Shown: positions 25,772 through 34,042, counted from the first letter of the stretch. The stretch is 35,469 bases of DNA from Fimbriiglobus sp. (GCA_022841795.1 JALHQU010000046.1:1-35469); one strand, 5' to 3'. A program made the numbers and translations. Notes: generated by a model not told the origin, from the sequence alone.

Positions 25772-26989
25772 ATGACACGGCCCCTCGCACTGCTGCTCGT
25801 GCTCGCACTCGCCCCGGTCGCGGCCGGCGGGGTGCATTACTCGGCGGACGAGCCGAACCCGCTGCCGGCCAAGTGGCGGGGGTTCCTGCTCGACCTGCGG
25901 GCGCTGCGGCTGGCGGCCAACCCGGCCGCCGGCGGGTTGAAGACGGCCACCCCGCTCCGCGATTCGTACCTGGCCGCGGCGCTCAAGCTGGAGGCGAAGA
26001 AAGCGCGAACGGCGGACGAGGCGGCCGACCTCGGCGCGCTGCACATCCGGTTGGGTCAGCCGGACAAGGCGGTGGCGGTGCTGCGGCCGGCCCAGCGGGA
26101 CAACCCCGATCACTTCCGGCTGGCGGCCAACCTGGGCACGGCGTGGCAACTGGCCGGCGACTTGGATCAATCGGCGGCGTATCTGGAGGAGGCGGTGCGG
26201 CTGGCCCCGGACCGCTGGAAGGACGCCGAGAAGTTGCACCTGAAGCTGGTGCGGCTGCGGGCGAAGGAGAAGAAAGGAGCGGACGGCCTGGACGCCCTGT
26301 TCGGGGAGAAGCCGCCGGCCGACGCCCTCACCCTGGTTCAGCAGTTGTGCGTGTGGCTGCCGGCCGACCCGCGGCTGCTGTGGCAACTGGCCGAGGTGAC
26401 ACACACGCTGGGCGATGTGCGGACCGCGGCCAACCTGCTCGACGGGTGCGTGACCGAACTCGGGCTGAAGTCGGAGGACGCCCGCGAGCGGCGGAAGCGG
26501 TACCGCACCGCGGCGGACGACCTGGACCGGGCGGCCGACCACAAGCCGTTCGACGGGGTGAAGTTCGCCTCCGCCCGCGTGTTCCCCCGGCGGTTCGACA
26601 CCAGCCGGCTGCCGCCGATCGACCGCACCCGCCCGAACCCGCTGCCGTGGGGGGCGCTGGACGAGACGGAGATCGGCCGCAAGTTCACCGTCACGTTCCT
26701 GCCGCACGTGGCCGTGTTGGACGGGCTGACGGTGAGCGTGTCCGGGTACATGCAGCCGGCGAAGGCGGACGAGGTGAGCGAGTTCGTACTCACCGAGTTC
26801 CCGGTCGGGTGCTGGTTCTGCGACTCGCCGGGGCTGACGCAACTGGTGCAGGTGGCGACCGATAGCGGCAAGCCGGTGCCGCAGGTGCGGGGGATGGTGA
26901 CGGTGACGGGCAAGCTGGCACTGAACCGCACCGACCCGGAGCGGCTGCTGTTCGCCGTGACGGACGCGGCGGTGAAGCTGGCGGAGTGA
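25772..26989 (+). CDS. Exported TPR protein with a C-terminal DUF3299-like domain
   Basis: A 405-residue protein with a strong Sec signal peptide (MTRPLALLLVLALAPVAAGG). Residues about 60-235 form TPR-like units: LGALHIRLGQPDKAVAVLRPA, FRLAANLGTAWQLAGDLDQSA, AYLEEAVRLAPDRW and others. The C-terminal 120 residues (IGRKFTVTFLPHVAVLDGLT, VSGYMQPAKADEVSEFVLTE, then FPVGCWFC) resemble DUF3299, a small beta domain of exported proteins, including its paired Cys region. The CWFC pair could be redox-active or bind a metal; this is inference. It starts directly after a -10-like hexamer without Shine-Dalgarno. Its stop codon abuts the stop of the convergent flavoprotein gene with no spacer, so any terminator must lie inside the neighbour's coding sequence. 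Confidence 0.83.
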   Translation: MTRPLALLLVLALAPVAAGGVHYSADEPNPLPAKWRGFLLDLRALRLAANPAAGGLKTATPLRDSYLAAALKLEAKKARTADEAADLGALHIRLGQPDKAVAVLRPAQRDNPDHFRLAANLGTAWQLAGDLDQSAAYLEEAVRLAPDRWKDAEKLHLKLVRLRAKEKKGADGLDALFGEKPPADALTLVQQLCVWLPADPRLLWQLAEVTHTLGDVRTAANLLDGCVTELGLKSEDARERRKRYRTAADDLDRAADHKPFDGVKFASARVFPRRFDTSRLPPIDRTRPNPLPWGALDETEIGRKFTVTFLPHVAVLDGLTVSVSGYMQPAKADEVSEFVLTEFPVGCWFCDSPGLTQLVQVATDSGKPVPQVRGMVTVTGKLALNRTDPERLLFAVTDAAVKLAE

Positions 26990-27616
26990 TTACGGCCCGA
27001 CTCGCTGGACGTGCGGTTGGCCGTCGGTCCACCACACCTTCGCCCGGCGGTGGCCGTGTTCGTGCAGTTCCAGCAGGTCCGCTTCCTGAATCGCGCACAC
27101 CACCACGGCGAAGTTCGCGAACGCCGCCGCCTCGTCCACCGGCGGGCGGGGCGGGTAGTCGAACGGAGCATCCGGTGAGAGTGCGGCTCCAGGCGTTCCG
27201 CCGGCGTAGGTGGCGCGGGTGTGCGGCGGCAGGGCGTCGAACTCGCGGCGGGCGCGGGCGTCGGCGTGGTGGACGGTCGCCGTCGTCCGCAGCCGCACCT
27301 GGAACAACCGCTCCGGGTCGTACAGCAGGAACCCGCACCGCGGGTTCCGCCGCAGGTCGGCCGCCTTCGGGCTGCGGGCGTCGGTGTGGAACACCACCTC
27401 GCGGGCGGCCGGGTCGTACCCCCGCAGCACCACCACCCGCGCGTCCGGGAACCCGTCCGCGCCGACCGTCGTCACCGCCGGCCAGTGGAACGGGTGCTTC
27501 GCCGACCCTACCCCGGCTGTCAGCCACGCGGCCACCTTCGCCCAGGTGCGGGCCGGGTCGGTCAGGGCGTCGAGGAACAGCACCGGGCGGGCGGGCAGGT
27601 CGAGCTGGTCGCGCAT
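26990..27616 (-). CDS. PNPOx-like flavoprotein, Alr4036 class
   Basis: A 208-residue member of the pyridoxamine 5'-phosphate oxidase-like split-barrel family, close in pattern to the Alr4036 class. Visible landmarks are HWPAVTTVGADGFPDARVVVLRG (strands of the FMN-binding barrel, here written as the N-terminal core), VVFHTDARSPKAADL, whose Arg/Ser/Lys usually hold the FMN phosphate, NPRCGFLLYDPERLFQVRL, and the C-terminal WWTDGQPHVQRVGP. It probably binds FMN in the cytoplasm; the substrate is not known and a true vitamin B6 role is not assured. GGAG lies 7 nt before the ATG, and the start is only 12 nt after the stop of the DUF1549/DUF1553 gene, so the two are likely co-transcribed. Confidence 0.88.
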   Translation of the reverse strand: MRDQLDLPARPVLFLDALTDPARTWAKVAAWLTAGVGSAKHPFHWPAVTTVGADGFPDARVVVLRGYDPAAREVVFHTDARSPKAADLRRNPRCGFLLYDPERLFQVRLRTTATVHHADARARREFDALPPHTRATYAGGTPGAALSPDAPFDYPPRPPVDEAAAFANFAVVVCAIQEADLLELHEHGHRRAKVWWTDGQPHVQRVGP

Positions 27617-27628
27617 TCACACGCTCCG

Positions 27629-29914
27629 TCACTTCACGTACACGAACTCGTTCAGGTTGAACACCGCCAGGCACAGGTCGGCCAGCGCCCGCGCGACCAC
27701 CGGGTCGGCGGTGTCGGCCAGGCCGGGTGTGTCGCCGACCGGCTTGCCGGCGGCCACGTTCGCCCGCAGCAGCTTCGTCTGCTCGTCCAGGAACTTCGCC
27801 AACGTCTTCGTCTCGTCGGCGGTGGGCGGGCGGCCGAGTGCCCGGCGGTACGCGGCGGTGATCCACTCGTCCGGTGTGTTCCCCGTCGCCATCAGGCGGG
27901 CGGCCATCCGCCGGCTGTGCTCCTGGGCGAGCGGGCCGTTCATCAGGATGAGCGCCTGCGGGGCGAACGTGCTCACCCCGCGGACGGCGCACGACCCGAG
28001 CGAGTCCGGCTGGTCGAACGCTTCGAGCAGCGGCTGGCGGACGTTCCGCCGGGCGAACAGGTACAGGCTGCGGCGGGTGTGCTGGGCCGGGTCCGGCGTC
28101 ACCCGCCACAACCCCACCGGCTCGTCCTCGGTGAACAGCAGGTCGTACACCTCCGGTTCGAGCGGCACCTTCACGCTCGCCCCGCCGACCTCCCGGTTGA
28201 GGGTGCCGGCGGCGGCGAGCATCGCGTCGCGGATCGCCTCCCCTTCCAGCCGCCGGCGGTTCATCCGCCACAGCAGCCGGTTCTCGGGATCGAGTTTCGC
28301 CGCCGCCGCTGACGGCCGGGTGTCACTGGCTTGGCGGTAGGTGGCGGACAGGACCATGAGCTTGTGCAGGCGCTTCAACGCCCACGGCCTGGCCGAATCA
28401 CCCCCTCCCTTGCGGTCGGGGTTCACCAGTTCGGCGGCCAGCCAGTCGAGCAACTCCGGGTGGGTCGGCTTCTCCCCGCGGGTGCCGAAGTCGTTCGGGG
28501 TGGGCACCAGCCCGCGGCCGAAGTGGTACTGCCACAGCCGGTTGACCATCACCCGCGCCGTCAGCGGGTGGGCCGGGTCGGTCACCCACTTCGCCAGGTC
28601 CAGCCGGGTCTTCGCCGCCGACTCCTGCCTCGTCACCACCCGCACGAACCCGGCCGAGATCTCCGACTGCTTCCGAAACCACTCGCCCCGCTTCAGAACG
28701 AACGTCGGCTTCGGCTTGTCGTCCTCGGCCAGCGCCCACGCCGCCGGCAGCGGCGGCGGCAGGTCGTCCTCCAGCTTCAGTTGCTGCTCCTTCAACTTCG
28801 CCCGTTCGGCCCGCTCGGCCGCCGGCAGGGCGTCCAGCACCTCGTCCCACGTCACCTTCAGCAGCGGGGCGGCGGCGTCGGCCAGCTTCTTCTGCTCCGG
28901 CGTCCGCTTCGCCTTCTCCACCGCCACCGCCGCCCGCATGTCGGCCGGCAGCTTCGCCCGCTTGTCGTCGTCCAGCTTCTTGCGGTGCGGCGCCTCGATC
29001 TCGGCGATCCGCTTCTTGACCGGCGCCAGCTTGGCGGTCACCGCCGCCGTCCGCTCCTTGTGCGCCGCCTTCTGCTCGGCGGTGGCGAACTCCCGGTCCT
29101 GGTACACGGTGGGGGTGAAGAACGCCTGGAGGCGGAAGTAGTCGCCCTGCGTGAGCGGGTCGAACTTGTGGTCGTGGCAGCGGGTGCAGGCCATCGTCAG
29201 CCCGAGTACCGCCGCCCCGAACCCGTTCACCATCTCGATCAGCTTCTCCTGCCGCGTCTCCTCCGGGTCCACGTTCCCGGACACGATGTGAATCGGTCCG
29301 CAGCGGTGCATGCCGGTGGCCACCCGCAGTTCCGCCGCCTCCTTGTCCGGCTTGCCCTTCGCCAGCAGGTCGCCGGCGATCTGCTCGGTCAGGAACACGT
29401 CATACGGCTTGTCGGCGTTGAAGCTGTTGACGACGTAATCCCGGTACCGCCAGGCGTGCGGGCGTTCGCCGTCCATCTCGTACCCGTTGCTCTCGGCGAA
29501 CCGCACCACGTCCAGCCAGTGCTGCGCCCACCGCTCGCCGAAGTGCGGGCTAGCCAGCAGCCGGTCCACCACCTTCTCGTAGGCGTCCGGCGACGTGTCT
29601 TTCAGGAAGGCGTCGATCTCGTCCGAGGTGGGCGGCAGGCCGTGCAGGTCGAACGTGACGCGGCGGAGGAGGGTGAGCTTGTCCGCCTCGGGGGAGGGCT
29701 TCAACCCCTCCTTTTCCAGGCGGGCGAGGATGAAGGCGTCGATGGGGTTGGCGGAAACACCCCCTCCCTTGCGGTCGGGGTTCACCCGGACTGGGGGTTT
29801 GAACGCCCAATGCTCTTTCGCCGTCGGCGGCAGGTCCGGTTCCTTGTACGGCCGCTCGGCGGCGATCACGCCGGCGGCGAGCAGCAGGACGACGGCAACG
29901 GGAAGGTGGCGCAC
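27629..29914 (-). CDS. DUF1549/DUF1553 exported protein with two repeat-derived insertions
   Basis: A 761-residue planctomycete-type protein. A signal peptide (MRHLPVAVVLLLAAGVIAA) is followed by DUF1549 (about 52-265: NPIDAFILARLEKEGL, LLRRVTFDLHGLPPT, RWAQHWLDVVRFAESNGYE, CTRCHDHKFDP with a CxxCH motif), a helical Lys/Glu-rich middle, and DUF1553 (about 430-740: LARVMVNRLWQYHFGRGLV-type region, LMVLSATYRQ, RRRLEGEAIRDAML, FDQPDSLGSCAVRGVSTFAPQ in adjoining parts). The family's activity is unknown; it often pairs with DUF1501. Oddly, VNPDRKGGG occurs at residues 44-52 and again at 497-505, encoded by an identical 29-bp repeat. The start chosen is GTG at 29914, with CAGGTG upstream; the longer frame from 29974 begins inside an intergenic repeat. 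Confidence 0.9.
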   Translation of the reverse strand: MRHLPVAVVLLLAAGVIAAERPYKEPDLPPTAKEHWAFKPPVRVNPDRKGGGVSANPIDAFILARLEKEGLKPSPEADKLTLLRRVTFDLHGLPPTSDEIDAFLKDTSPDAYEKVVDRLLASPHFGERWAQHWLDVVRFAESNGYEMDGERPHAWRYRDYVVNSFNADKPYDVFLTEQIAGDLLAKGKPDKEAAELRVATGMHRCGPIHIVSGNVDPEETRQEKLIEMVNGFGAAVLGLTMACTRCHDHKFDPLTQGDYFRLQAFFTPTVYQDREFATAEQKAAHKERTAAVTAKLAPVKKRIAEIEAPHRKKLDDDKRAKLPADMRAAVAVEKAKRTPEQKKLADAAAPLLKVTWDEVLDALPAAERAERAKLKEQQLKLEDDLPPPLPAAWALAEDDKPKPTFVLKRGEWFRKQSEISAGFVRVVTRQESAAKTRLDLAKWVTDPAHPLTARVMVNRLWQYHFGRGLVPTPNDFGTRGEKPTHPELLDWLAAELVNPDRKGGGDSARPWALKRLHKLMVLSATYRQASDTRPSAAAAKLDPENRLLWRMNRRRLEGEAIRDAMLAAAGTLNREVGGASVKVPLEPEVYDLLFTEDEPVGLWRVTPDPAQHTRRSLYLFARRNVRQPLLEAFDQPDSLGSCAVRGVSTFAPQALILMNGPLAQEHSRRMAARLMATGNTPDEWITAAYRRALGRPPTADETKTLAKFLDEQTKLLRANVAAGKPVGDTPGLADTADPVVARALADLCLAVFNLNEFVYVK
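28399..28427. repeat. 29-bp repeat inside the DUF1553 part of the gene
   Basis: Plus-strand reading CACCCCCTCCCTTGCGGTCG then GGGTTCACC. It is identical over 29 bp to 29758-29786. On the coding strand it gives VNPDRKGGG (residues 497-505), placed between LAAEL and the PWALKRLHKLMVLSATYRQ region, where relatives normally run on with a short linker. Confidence 0.85.
29758..29786. repeat. 29-bp repeat inside the N-terminal part of the same gene
   Basis: Identical to 28399-28427, in the same orientation and the same reading frame. It encodes VNPDRKGGG (residues 44-52), between WAFKPPVR and NPIDAFILARLE. Both copies add only a hydrophilic linker and leave the conserved domain motifs intact. Confidence 0.85.
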
Positions 29915-29941
29915 GGCGAACACCTGCGGCAATGAAAATCC

Positions 29942-30052
29942 CCGGACCGATGAATCGGTCCGGCGGGCCGCCACAGAGGGCGGCCCCTACGGGGTGCTGG
30001 TCTGTAGGGGCCGCCCTCTGTGGCGGCCCGCCCGATCGCGCTAGCGATCGGG
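29942..30052. repeat. Hairpin / inverted repeat / hairpin element, family C copy 2
   Basis: Central arms of 26 bp (29965-29990 and 30004-30029) pair perfectly and contain the same GCCGCCACAGAGGGCGGCC core as 4712-4773. The left hairpin is CCGGACCGAT-GA-ATCGGTCCGG (29942-29963), the right one CCCGATCGC-GCTA-GCGATCGGG (30031-30052). The element fills the gap between the PLP enzyme stop and the DUF1549 gene start, so it could terminate the first, upstream of the second. Confidence 0.82.
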
Positions 30053-30059
30053 ATCTACG

Positions 30060-31097
30060 TTACCCCACCGCTTCCCCGTCCGACAACACTTTCTGCGGGT
30101 CCACGAACACCGCCGGCACCCCGCCGGTGTGGACGAACACCAGCACGCTACCGGGGCGGTACTTGCCGGCCCGCACGTCGGCGATCAGCCCGGCCAGCGC
30201 CTTCGCCGAGTACACCGGGTCCGTCAGGATGGCTTCCGTCGTCGCCATCAGCTTGAGCGCCTCCTGCCCCCGCTTCGACGGCAGCCCGTACCCCGGCTCG
30301 ACGAACGACTCGTCGCAGTCGATCCGGTCGGCGGTCACGCGGTGCGGCAGGCCCATCAGCCCGGCGGCGGTGGTGGCGGCGTCGGCCATCGCGTCCGGAA
30401 TTTTCCACGGCCAGTGGATCGGGCTGATGAGCCGGGCCGGGCAGGTCAGCCCGAGCAGCTCCTTGCCGAGCGCCACCCCGGCCCCGGTCGCCCCGCCGGA
30501 CGAGATGTACAGCCCGTCCGGCTCCAGGTTCTGCGCCCGCAGCTGCTGCACGATCTCGGCCACGCACACCGCGTAGCTGACCGCCGCCAGCGGCACCACC
30601 CGCGGCGGGTGCCAGAAGTACGGCTTCCGCCCGGCCCGGCGGAACTCGTCGGCCTTTTCCGCCAGCAGCGCGTTCAGCTCCGGCCCCATCTCCGCGTCGT
30701 TGAACTCGACGTGCGCCCCGACCAGGTAGTCGAGCAACAGGTTGCCCTGCGGGGCGGTGTCGTAGTGCAGGCGGCTGAGGTACAGGCGGCATTCGAGGCC
30801 GAGCTTGGCGCACCCGGCGGCCGTCTGCCGGCAGTTGTTCGACTGCACGCTGGCGCCCCACACCACCACGTCGCACCCCTGGGCGACCGCGTCGCCGAGC
30901 AGGAAATCGTTGTGCCGCGCCTTGTTCCCGCCGAGCAGCAGGCCGGTGCAGTCGTCCCGCTTGACGAACACCCGCACGCCACCACCAATCGCGGCGGCGA
31001 ACCGCGGGGCCTCCTCCAGCGGGGTGGGCAGGTGGGCCAGCCGCGCCCGCGGCAGGCGGTCGGCGGCGGCGAACACGTCGGCGGGGGTGAGCGGCAT
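30060..31097 (-). CDS. PLP-dependent D-cysteine desulfhydrase / ACC deaminase family enzyme
   Basis: A 345-residue member of the fold-type II PLP enzymes. The PLP lysine is Lys59 in GGNKARHND, where relatives have GGNKxRK. GASVQSNNCRQTAAGCAKLG (about 81-100) matches the family's QSNHxRxTAA substrate loop, and SSGGATGAGVALGKELLG is the Gly-rich phosphate-binding loop. LVFVHTGGVPAVFVD near the C-terminus is also typical. Family members release ammonia and pyruvate (with sulfide) from D-cysteine, or open ACC to 2-oxobutyrate and ammonia; which one applies cannot be told here, and a different D-amino acid is possible. It should be cytoplasmic. No Shine-Dalgarno precedes the ATG at 31097; TACAAC ends 6 nt before it. 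The longer frame to 31241 begins in a 9-bp tandem repeat and is rejected. Confidence 0.88.
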   Translation of the reverse strand: MPLTPADVFAAADRLPRARLAHLPTPLEEAPRFAAAIGGGVRVFVKRDDCTGLLLGGNKARHNDFLLGDAVAQGCDVVVWGASVQSNNCRQTAAGCAKLGLECRLYLSRLHYDTAPQGNLLLDYLVGAHVEFNDAEMGPELNALLAEKADEFRRAGRKPYFWHPPRVVPLAAVSYAVCVAEIVQQLRAQNLEPDGLYISSGGATGAGVALGKELLGLTCPARLISPIHWPWKIPDAMADAATTAAGLMGLPHRVTADRIDCDESFVEPGYGLPSKRGQEALKLMATTEAILTDPVYSAKALAGLIADVRAGKYRPGSVLVFVHTGGVPAVFVDPQKVLSDGEAVG

Positions 31098-31103
31098 GGG
31101 GAT

Positions 31104-31109
31104 GTTGTA
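31104..31109 (-). promoter_or_regulatory. -10-like TACAAC placed for a leaderless start
   Basis: On the minus strand TACAAC is followed by ATCCCC and then the ATG at 31097. The 6-nt spacing would put the transcript start at the start codon. The gene has no Shine-Dalgarno, in keeping with this. Confidence 0.4.
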
Positions 31110-31560
31110 GGGGTGTCCCTCTGGATTGGGGCACCCGGCCGAGCGAGCACGTCTGGTGAGGCCGGTTCCCTCTGGCGGTGTTGCGGGTAAAAAAGTGGCT
31201 GGAAAAGTGGAACACCGCCAACACCGCCAACACCGCCACACACCATCCGCACTCGCTCACACCAGCCCGAATCTCGGAACGGCATGACCGATCTACGCGG
31301 GGCGGGTTCGCCGGACCGAGAGCGGCGGGTCTGGGGAGCTCAACCCAACAGGACACCCTGTTGTACGGCGGAGCGGCTGGCCGTCGGTGCCCTGAAAGCC
31401 GCGGTCGCGGTCGGTATCGGGATGACGGCCCGACGTTCGTGGCATTTTCGCCGAAAAGTGGACTGTCGTGCCGTCTGCCGTCGCTATTCATGTCGGACCG
31501 CTCCGGGTCCGCCCCGGCGGACTGCCGGACACCTCCGCTCCCCATCTCCGGAGTCCGCCG
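31110..31560. other. Divergent intergenic region with a small tandem repeat
   Basis: The region separates the PLP enzyme from the metzincin gene. It holds three exact tandem copies of AACACCGCC (31211-31237). A 10-bp stem, TGGCGGTGTT (31173-31182) and AACACCGCCA (31211-31220), overlaps the tandem repeat, and the loop contains AAAAGTGG twice (31191, 31203). From 31240 to 31560 I see no gene; frames there are shadows or lack start signals. The metzincin leader ends with GGAG 8 nt before its ATG. Confidence 0.5.
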
Positions 31561-33675
31561 ATGAGCACGCGGGACAATGGCTTCACCCCCACCCCCGAAG
31601 GGCCGCCGCTGCCCTTCCCCCTGCCGTTCCCCGAACCGCCGGAGCCGCAGCCGCAGCCGAACCCGCTGCTCATCCCGCCGCCGCTGTCGTTCCGCAGCCT
31701 GCGGTGCGGGTGCTACCTGATGAACTACACCCCGGCCGCCAGCCCGCTCGTCTCGTACGACGGCAGCCTGCGGGTGGAGTGCCACGCCGACGGGCGGACG
31801 GCCAGCGGCGACCTGTACCAGCGGCCGGTCATCTGGCTGCCGCTCGGCCTCGGCCGGCCGCCGCGGCCGATCCTGCTCGGCGGGCCGAGTCCGGCGGCCG
31901 GCATCCCCGTCCTGTCCCGCAGCCGGTACCGGTACTACCTGCGGGTGACGCAGTTGGCCGAGCGGTTCGTCGTCGGCAACAGCTTCACCCTCGGGTTCGA
32001 GATGTGGCGGTTCACCAAGGCGACCGGCGGGTGGAGCACCGGCGGCACCTGGGCGAACGAGGGGGCGTTCACCGCCCGCGTGTCGTGGCAGACGGCCCCG
32101 CCCGGGTACCCGTCGGCGTCCGACTACCTGGCCGGGGACGTGAAGAACGCGGCCGGGGTGGTGGTCGGCCGGCTCACCCTGGGGTGGGTGTCGGCGTACC
32201 TGCGGAAGGCGACGGTGGAGATCGACCGGGTGGCCGTGTCGGAGCCGCCGCTGGACAACGGCGCCGGGGTGGGGTGGAAGGCGGTGGGCGACTCGGTCGG
32301 GTGGGACATCACGGTGGACGAGAGCGACGCGAACGTGGCCGAGCCGAGCGGCGAGTCGTGGTCGGACGCGGAGGCGCACGCCGCCATGCTCGCCCGCCGG
32401 GACGCGTCCAACCTGGACGCCGAGTGGCGGTACCACGTGCTGTGCGTGCGGCGGCTGGACTCGACCGAGCGGGGGATCATGTACGACGCGTACGGCGGGG
32501 ACTCGAACAACGTGCCGCGGGAGGGGTGCGTCATCTCCAGCCACTGGGTGATGCCGAACACGGCCGAGTGGGGCACCGTGAAGGGGGTGCGGTTCGGCAA
32601 GGCGCCGGCCCCGTACTTCCGCACCGCCGTGCACGAGGCCGGGCACGCCATGGGGCTGTACCACAACACCGCCGACCACGGGTACATGAACACCACCAAC
32701 GTGATCGCCGGCAACTCGCTCGACCCGGGCAGCCCGGCGTTCCCGGCCAACATCCGCTGGGCGTACCACCCGGACGACGCCAAGCGGCTGCGGCACATGC
32801 CGGACATCTACGTGCGGCCGGGCGGCACCCCGTTCGGCACCTCGTACGGCACCACCCCGATCAGCCCGACCGACCTGTGCTTCGAGTTCGACGGGCTGAC
32901 CCTGACCGTCACCCCGCTGCTGGACGCGGTGCCGTTCGGCGCGCCGGTGCGGGTGAACGTGGAGCTGACCAACACGTCCGCCGCCCCGCTGCCCGCCCCG
33001 GCCAGCCTGGGGCTGAAGGGCGGGGCGGTGAAGGGGCTGGTGGCCGACCCGTCCGGCACGGTGCGGGTGTTCTCCCCGGTGGTCATCTGCGTGGAGGACA
33101 CGCCGCTCGTCACCCTCGCCCCCGGCGAGAGCGTGCGGGACTCGCTCACCCTGCTGCGGGGGCCGAACGGCCCGCTGTTCCCGCTGGCCGGCGTGCACAA
33201 GGTGACGGTCGAGGTGCACTGGGACCGGGACGGGGCGGAGGCGGAGGTGAGCGGGCAGGCGGACGTGATGGTGACGCCGGCGGTGGACGACGCCCACGCC
33301 CGCGCCGCCGCGGCGGTGCTGTCCACCCCGGACGCGCTGCTGATGCTCGCCATCGGCGGCGACCACCTGGTGGACGGGGTGGCGGTGGTGCAGGCGGCGG
33401 TGCAGAACCCGGTGCTCGCCCCGCACTTCGCGTTCATCGAGGCGAAGCGGCTGGCCCGGCGGTTCGGCAAGCGGAAGGCGAACCTGAAGGCGGCCACCGA
33501 CCTGATCGACGAGCACACGGTGATGAGCCCGGCCGAGGTGAAGCGGGCGGCCGAGATGGTGAGCGACGACGGGGCGGACAGCGCCGCCGGCAAGAACCTG
33601 GCGAAGAAACTGAAGGGCCGGGTGAAGGGGCTGAAAGCCGGCGACGACGTGAAGGCGGCGGTGGACGCGCTGTAA
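31561..33675 (+). CDS. Metzincin-type zinc metalloprotease
   Basis: A 704-residue protein with no signal peptide; residues 1-50 are Pro-rich. The catalytic site is complete: HEAGHAMGLYH (His358, Glu359, His362, His368) is the classical HExxHxxGxxH zinc motif, and GYMNTT (Met376) is the likely Met-turn, placed unusually close, 8 residues after the third His. Residues about 40-345 are a beta-rich upstream part; about 435-575 look like an Ig/CARDB-like domain (APVRVNVELTNTSAAPLPAP); the last 130 residues are helical and Lys/Ala-rich. It probably cleaves proteins, but how it leaves the cell, if it does, is unclear without a leader. GGAG lies 8 nt before the ATG. A small beta-barrel-like protein is encoded 83 nt downstream on the same strand. 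Confidence 0.88.
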   Translation: MSTRDNGFTPTPEGPPLPFPLPFPEPPEPQPQPNPLLIPPPLSFRSLRCGCYLMNYTPAASPLVSYDGSLRVECHADGRTASGDLYQRPVIWLPLGLGRPPRPILLGGPSPAAGIPVLSRSRYRYYLRVTQLAERFVVGNSFTLGFEMWRFTKATGGWSTGGTWANEGAFTARVSWQTAPPGYPSASDYLAGDVKNAAGVVVGRLTLGWVSAYLRKATVEIDRVAVSEPPLDNGAGVGWKAVGDSVGWDITVDESDANVAEPSGESWSDAEAHAAMLARRDASNLDAEWRYHVLCVRRLDSTERGIMYDAYGGDSNNVPREGCVISSHWVMPNTAEWGTVKGVRFGKAPAPYFRTAVHEAGHAMGLYHNTADHGYMNTTNVIAGNSLDPGSPAFPANIRWAYHPDDAKRLRHMPDIYVRPGGTPFGTSYGTTPISPTDLCFEFDGLTLTVTPLLDAVPFGAPVRVNVELTNTSAAPLPAPASLGLKGGAVKGLVADPSGTVRVFSPVVICVEDTPLVTLAPGESVRDSLTLLRGPNGPLFPLAGVHKVTVEVHWDRDGAEAEVSGQADVMVTPAVDDAHARAAAAVLSTPDALLMLAIGGDHLVDGVAVVQAAVQNPVLAPHFAFIEAKRLARRFGKRKANLKAATDLIDEHTVMSPAEVKRAAEMVSDDGADSAAGKNLAKKLKGRVKGLKAGDDVKAAVDAL

Positions 33676-33758
33676 ACTGGCGGCGGGGGTCGGCACGGCG
33701 TGTGCGGCGTGGTTCCGCCGCCCCCGCCGTCCGCACCCCCGCCCGCCGGAGGACCGTC

Positions 33759-34040
33759 ATGGCCGCCCCGCTCGTCGGCAACTGGACGAAGACCACCGCC
33801 GCCCCCGACTACCCGGACACCGTCCACTTCCACCCGGACGGCCGGTACGACACCACGCACGCCGCCGCCGACCGCCACCCCCGCTGGGACGTCGGCCGGT
33901 ACGAGGTGCCCGGCCCCGGCCGCGTCCGCGTGTCCACGTCGAACGACGCGATCATCGAGTACAAGTTCGCCGTCAGCGGCGACGCCGTCACGTTCACCGC
34001 CCCGGACGGGACCGAGTTCCGGTACCGCAAGCAGGGGTGA
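33759..34040 (+). CDS. Small lipocalin-like protein downstream of the metzincin
   Basis: A 93-residue, almost all-beta protein: GNWTKT near the N-terminus (a lipocalin-like G-x-W), then VHFHPDGRYDTTH, WDVGRYEVPGPGRVRVST, IEYKFAVSGDAVTFTAPDG and FRYRKQG. Alternating short strands and turns suggest a small barrel of the lipocalin-like type often seen as stand-alone bacterial proteins. There is no signal peptide, matching the leaderless metzincin upstream. GGAGG lies 6 nt before the ATG, a strong ribosome site. The gap to the metzincin contains a GC-rich stem (GGCGGGGG ... CCCCCGCC, about 33682-33735) that may reduce read-through. Binding partner or ligand unknown; a link to the protease is only suggested by position. 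Confidence 0.82.
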   Translation: MAAPLVGNWTKTTAAPDYPDTVHFHPDGRYDTTHAAADRHPRWDVGRYEVPGPGRVRVSTSNDAIIEYKFAVSGDAVTFTAPDGTEFRYRKQG

Positions 34041-34042
34041 GC

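Noticed and set aside
16192-29914. DUF1501 and DUF1549/DUF1553 genes as one operon
   Set aside because: They are about 10 kb apart on opposite strands with unrelated genes between, so the usual pairing does not hold here.
30148-33696. 1182-residue minus-strand frame
   Set aside because: Shadow of the metzincin and, in its last third, a wrong-frame reading of the PLP enzyme gene; no domain is recognisable.
31284-34040. 918-residue plus-strand frame that joins the metzincin region to the small barrel gene
   Set aside because: Only its last 93 residues are real protein (the gene from 33759); the rest is a shadow of the metzincin in another frame, so it is not a fusion.
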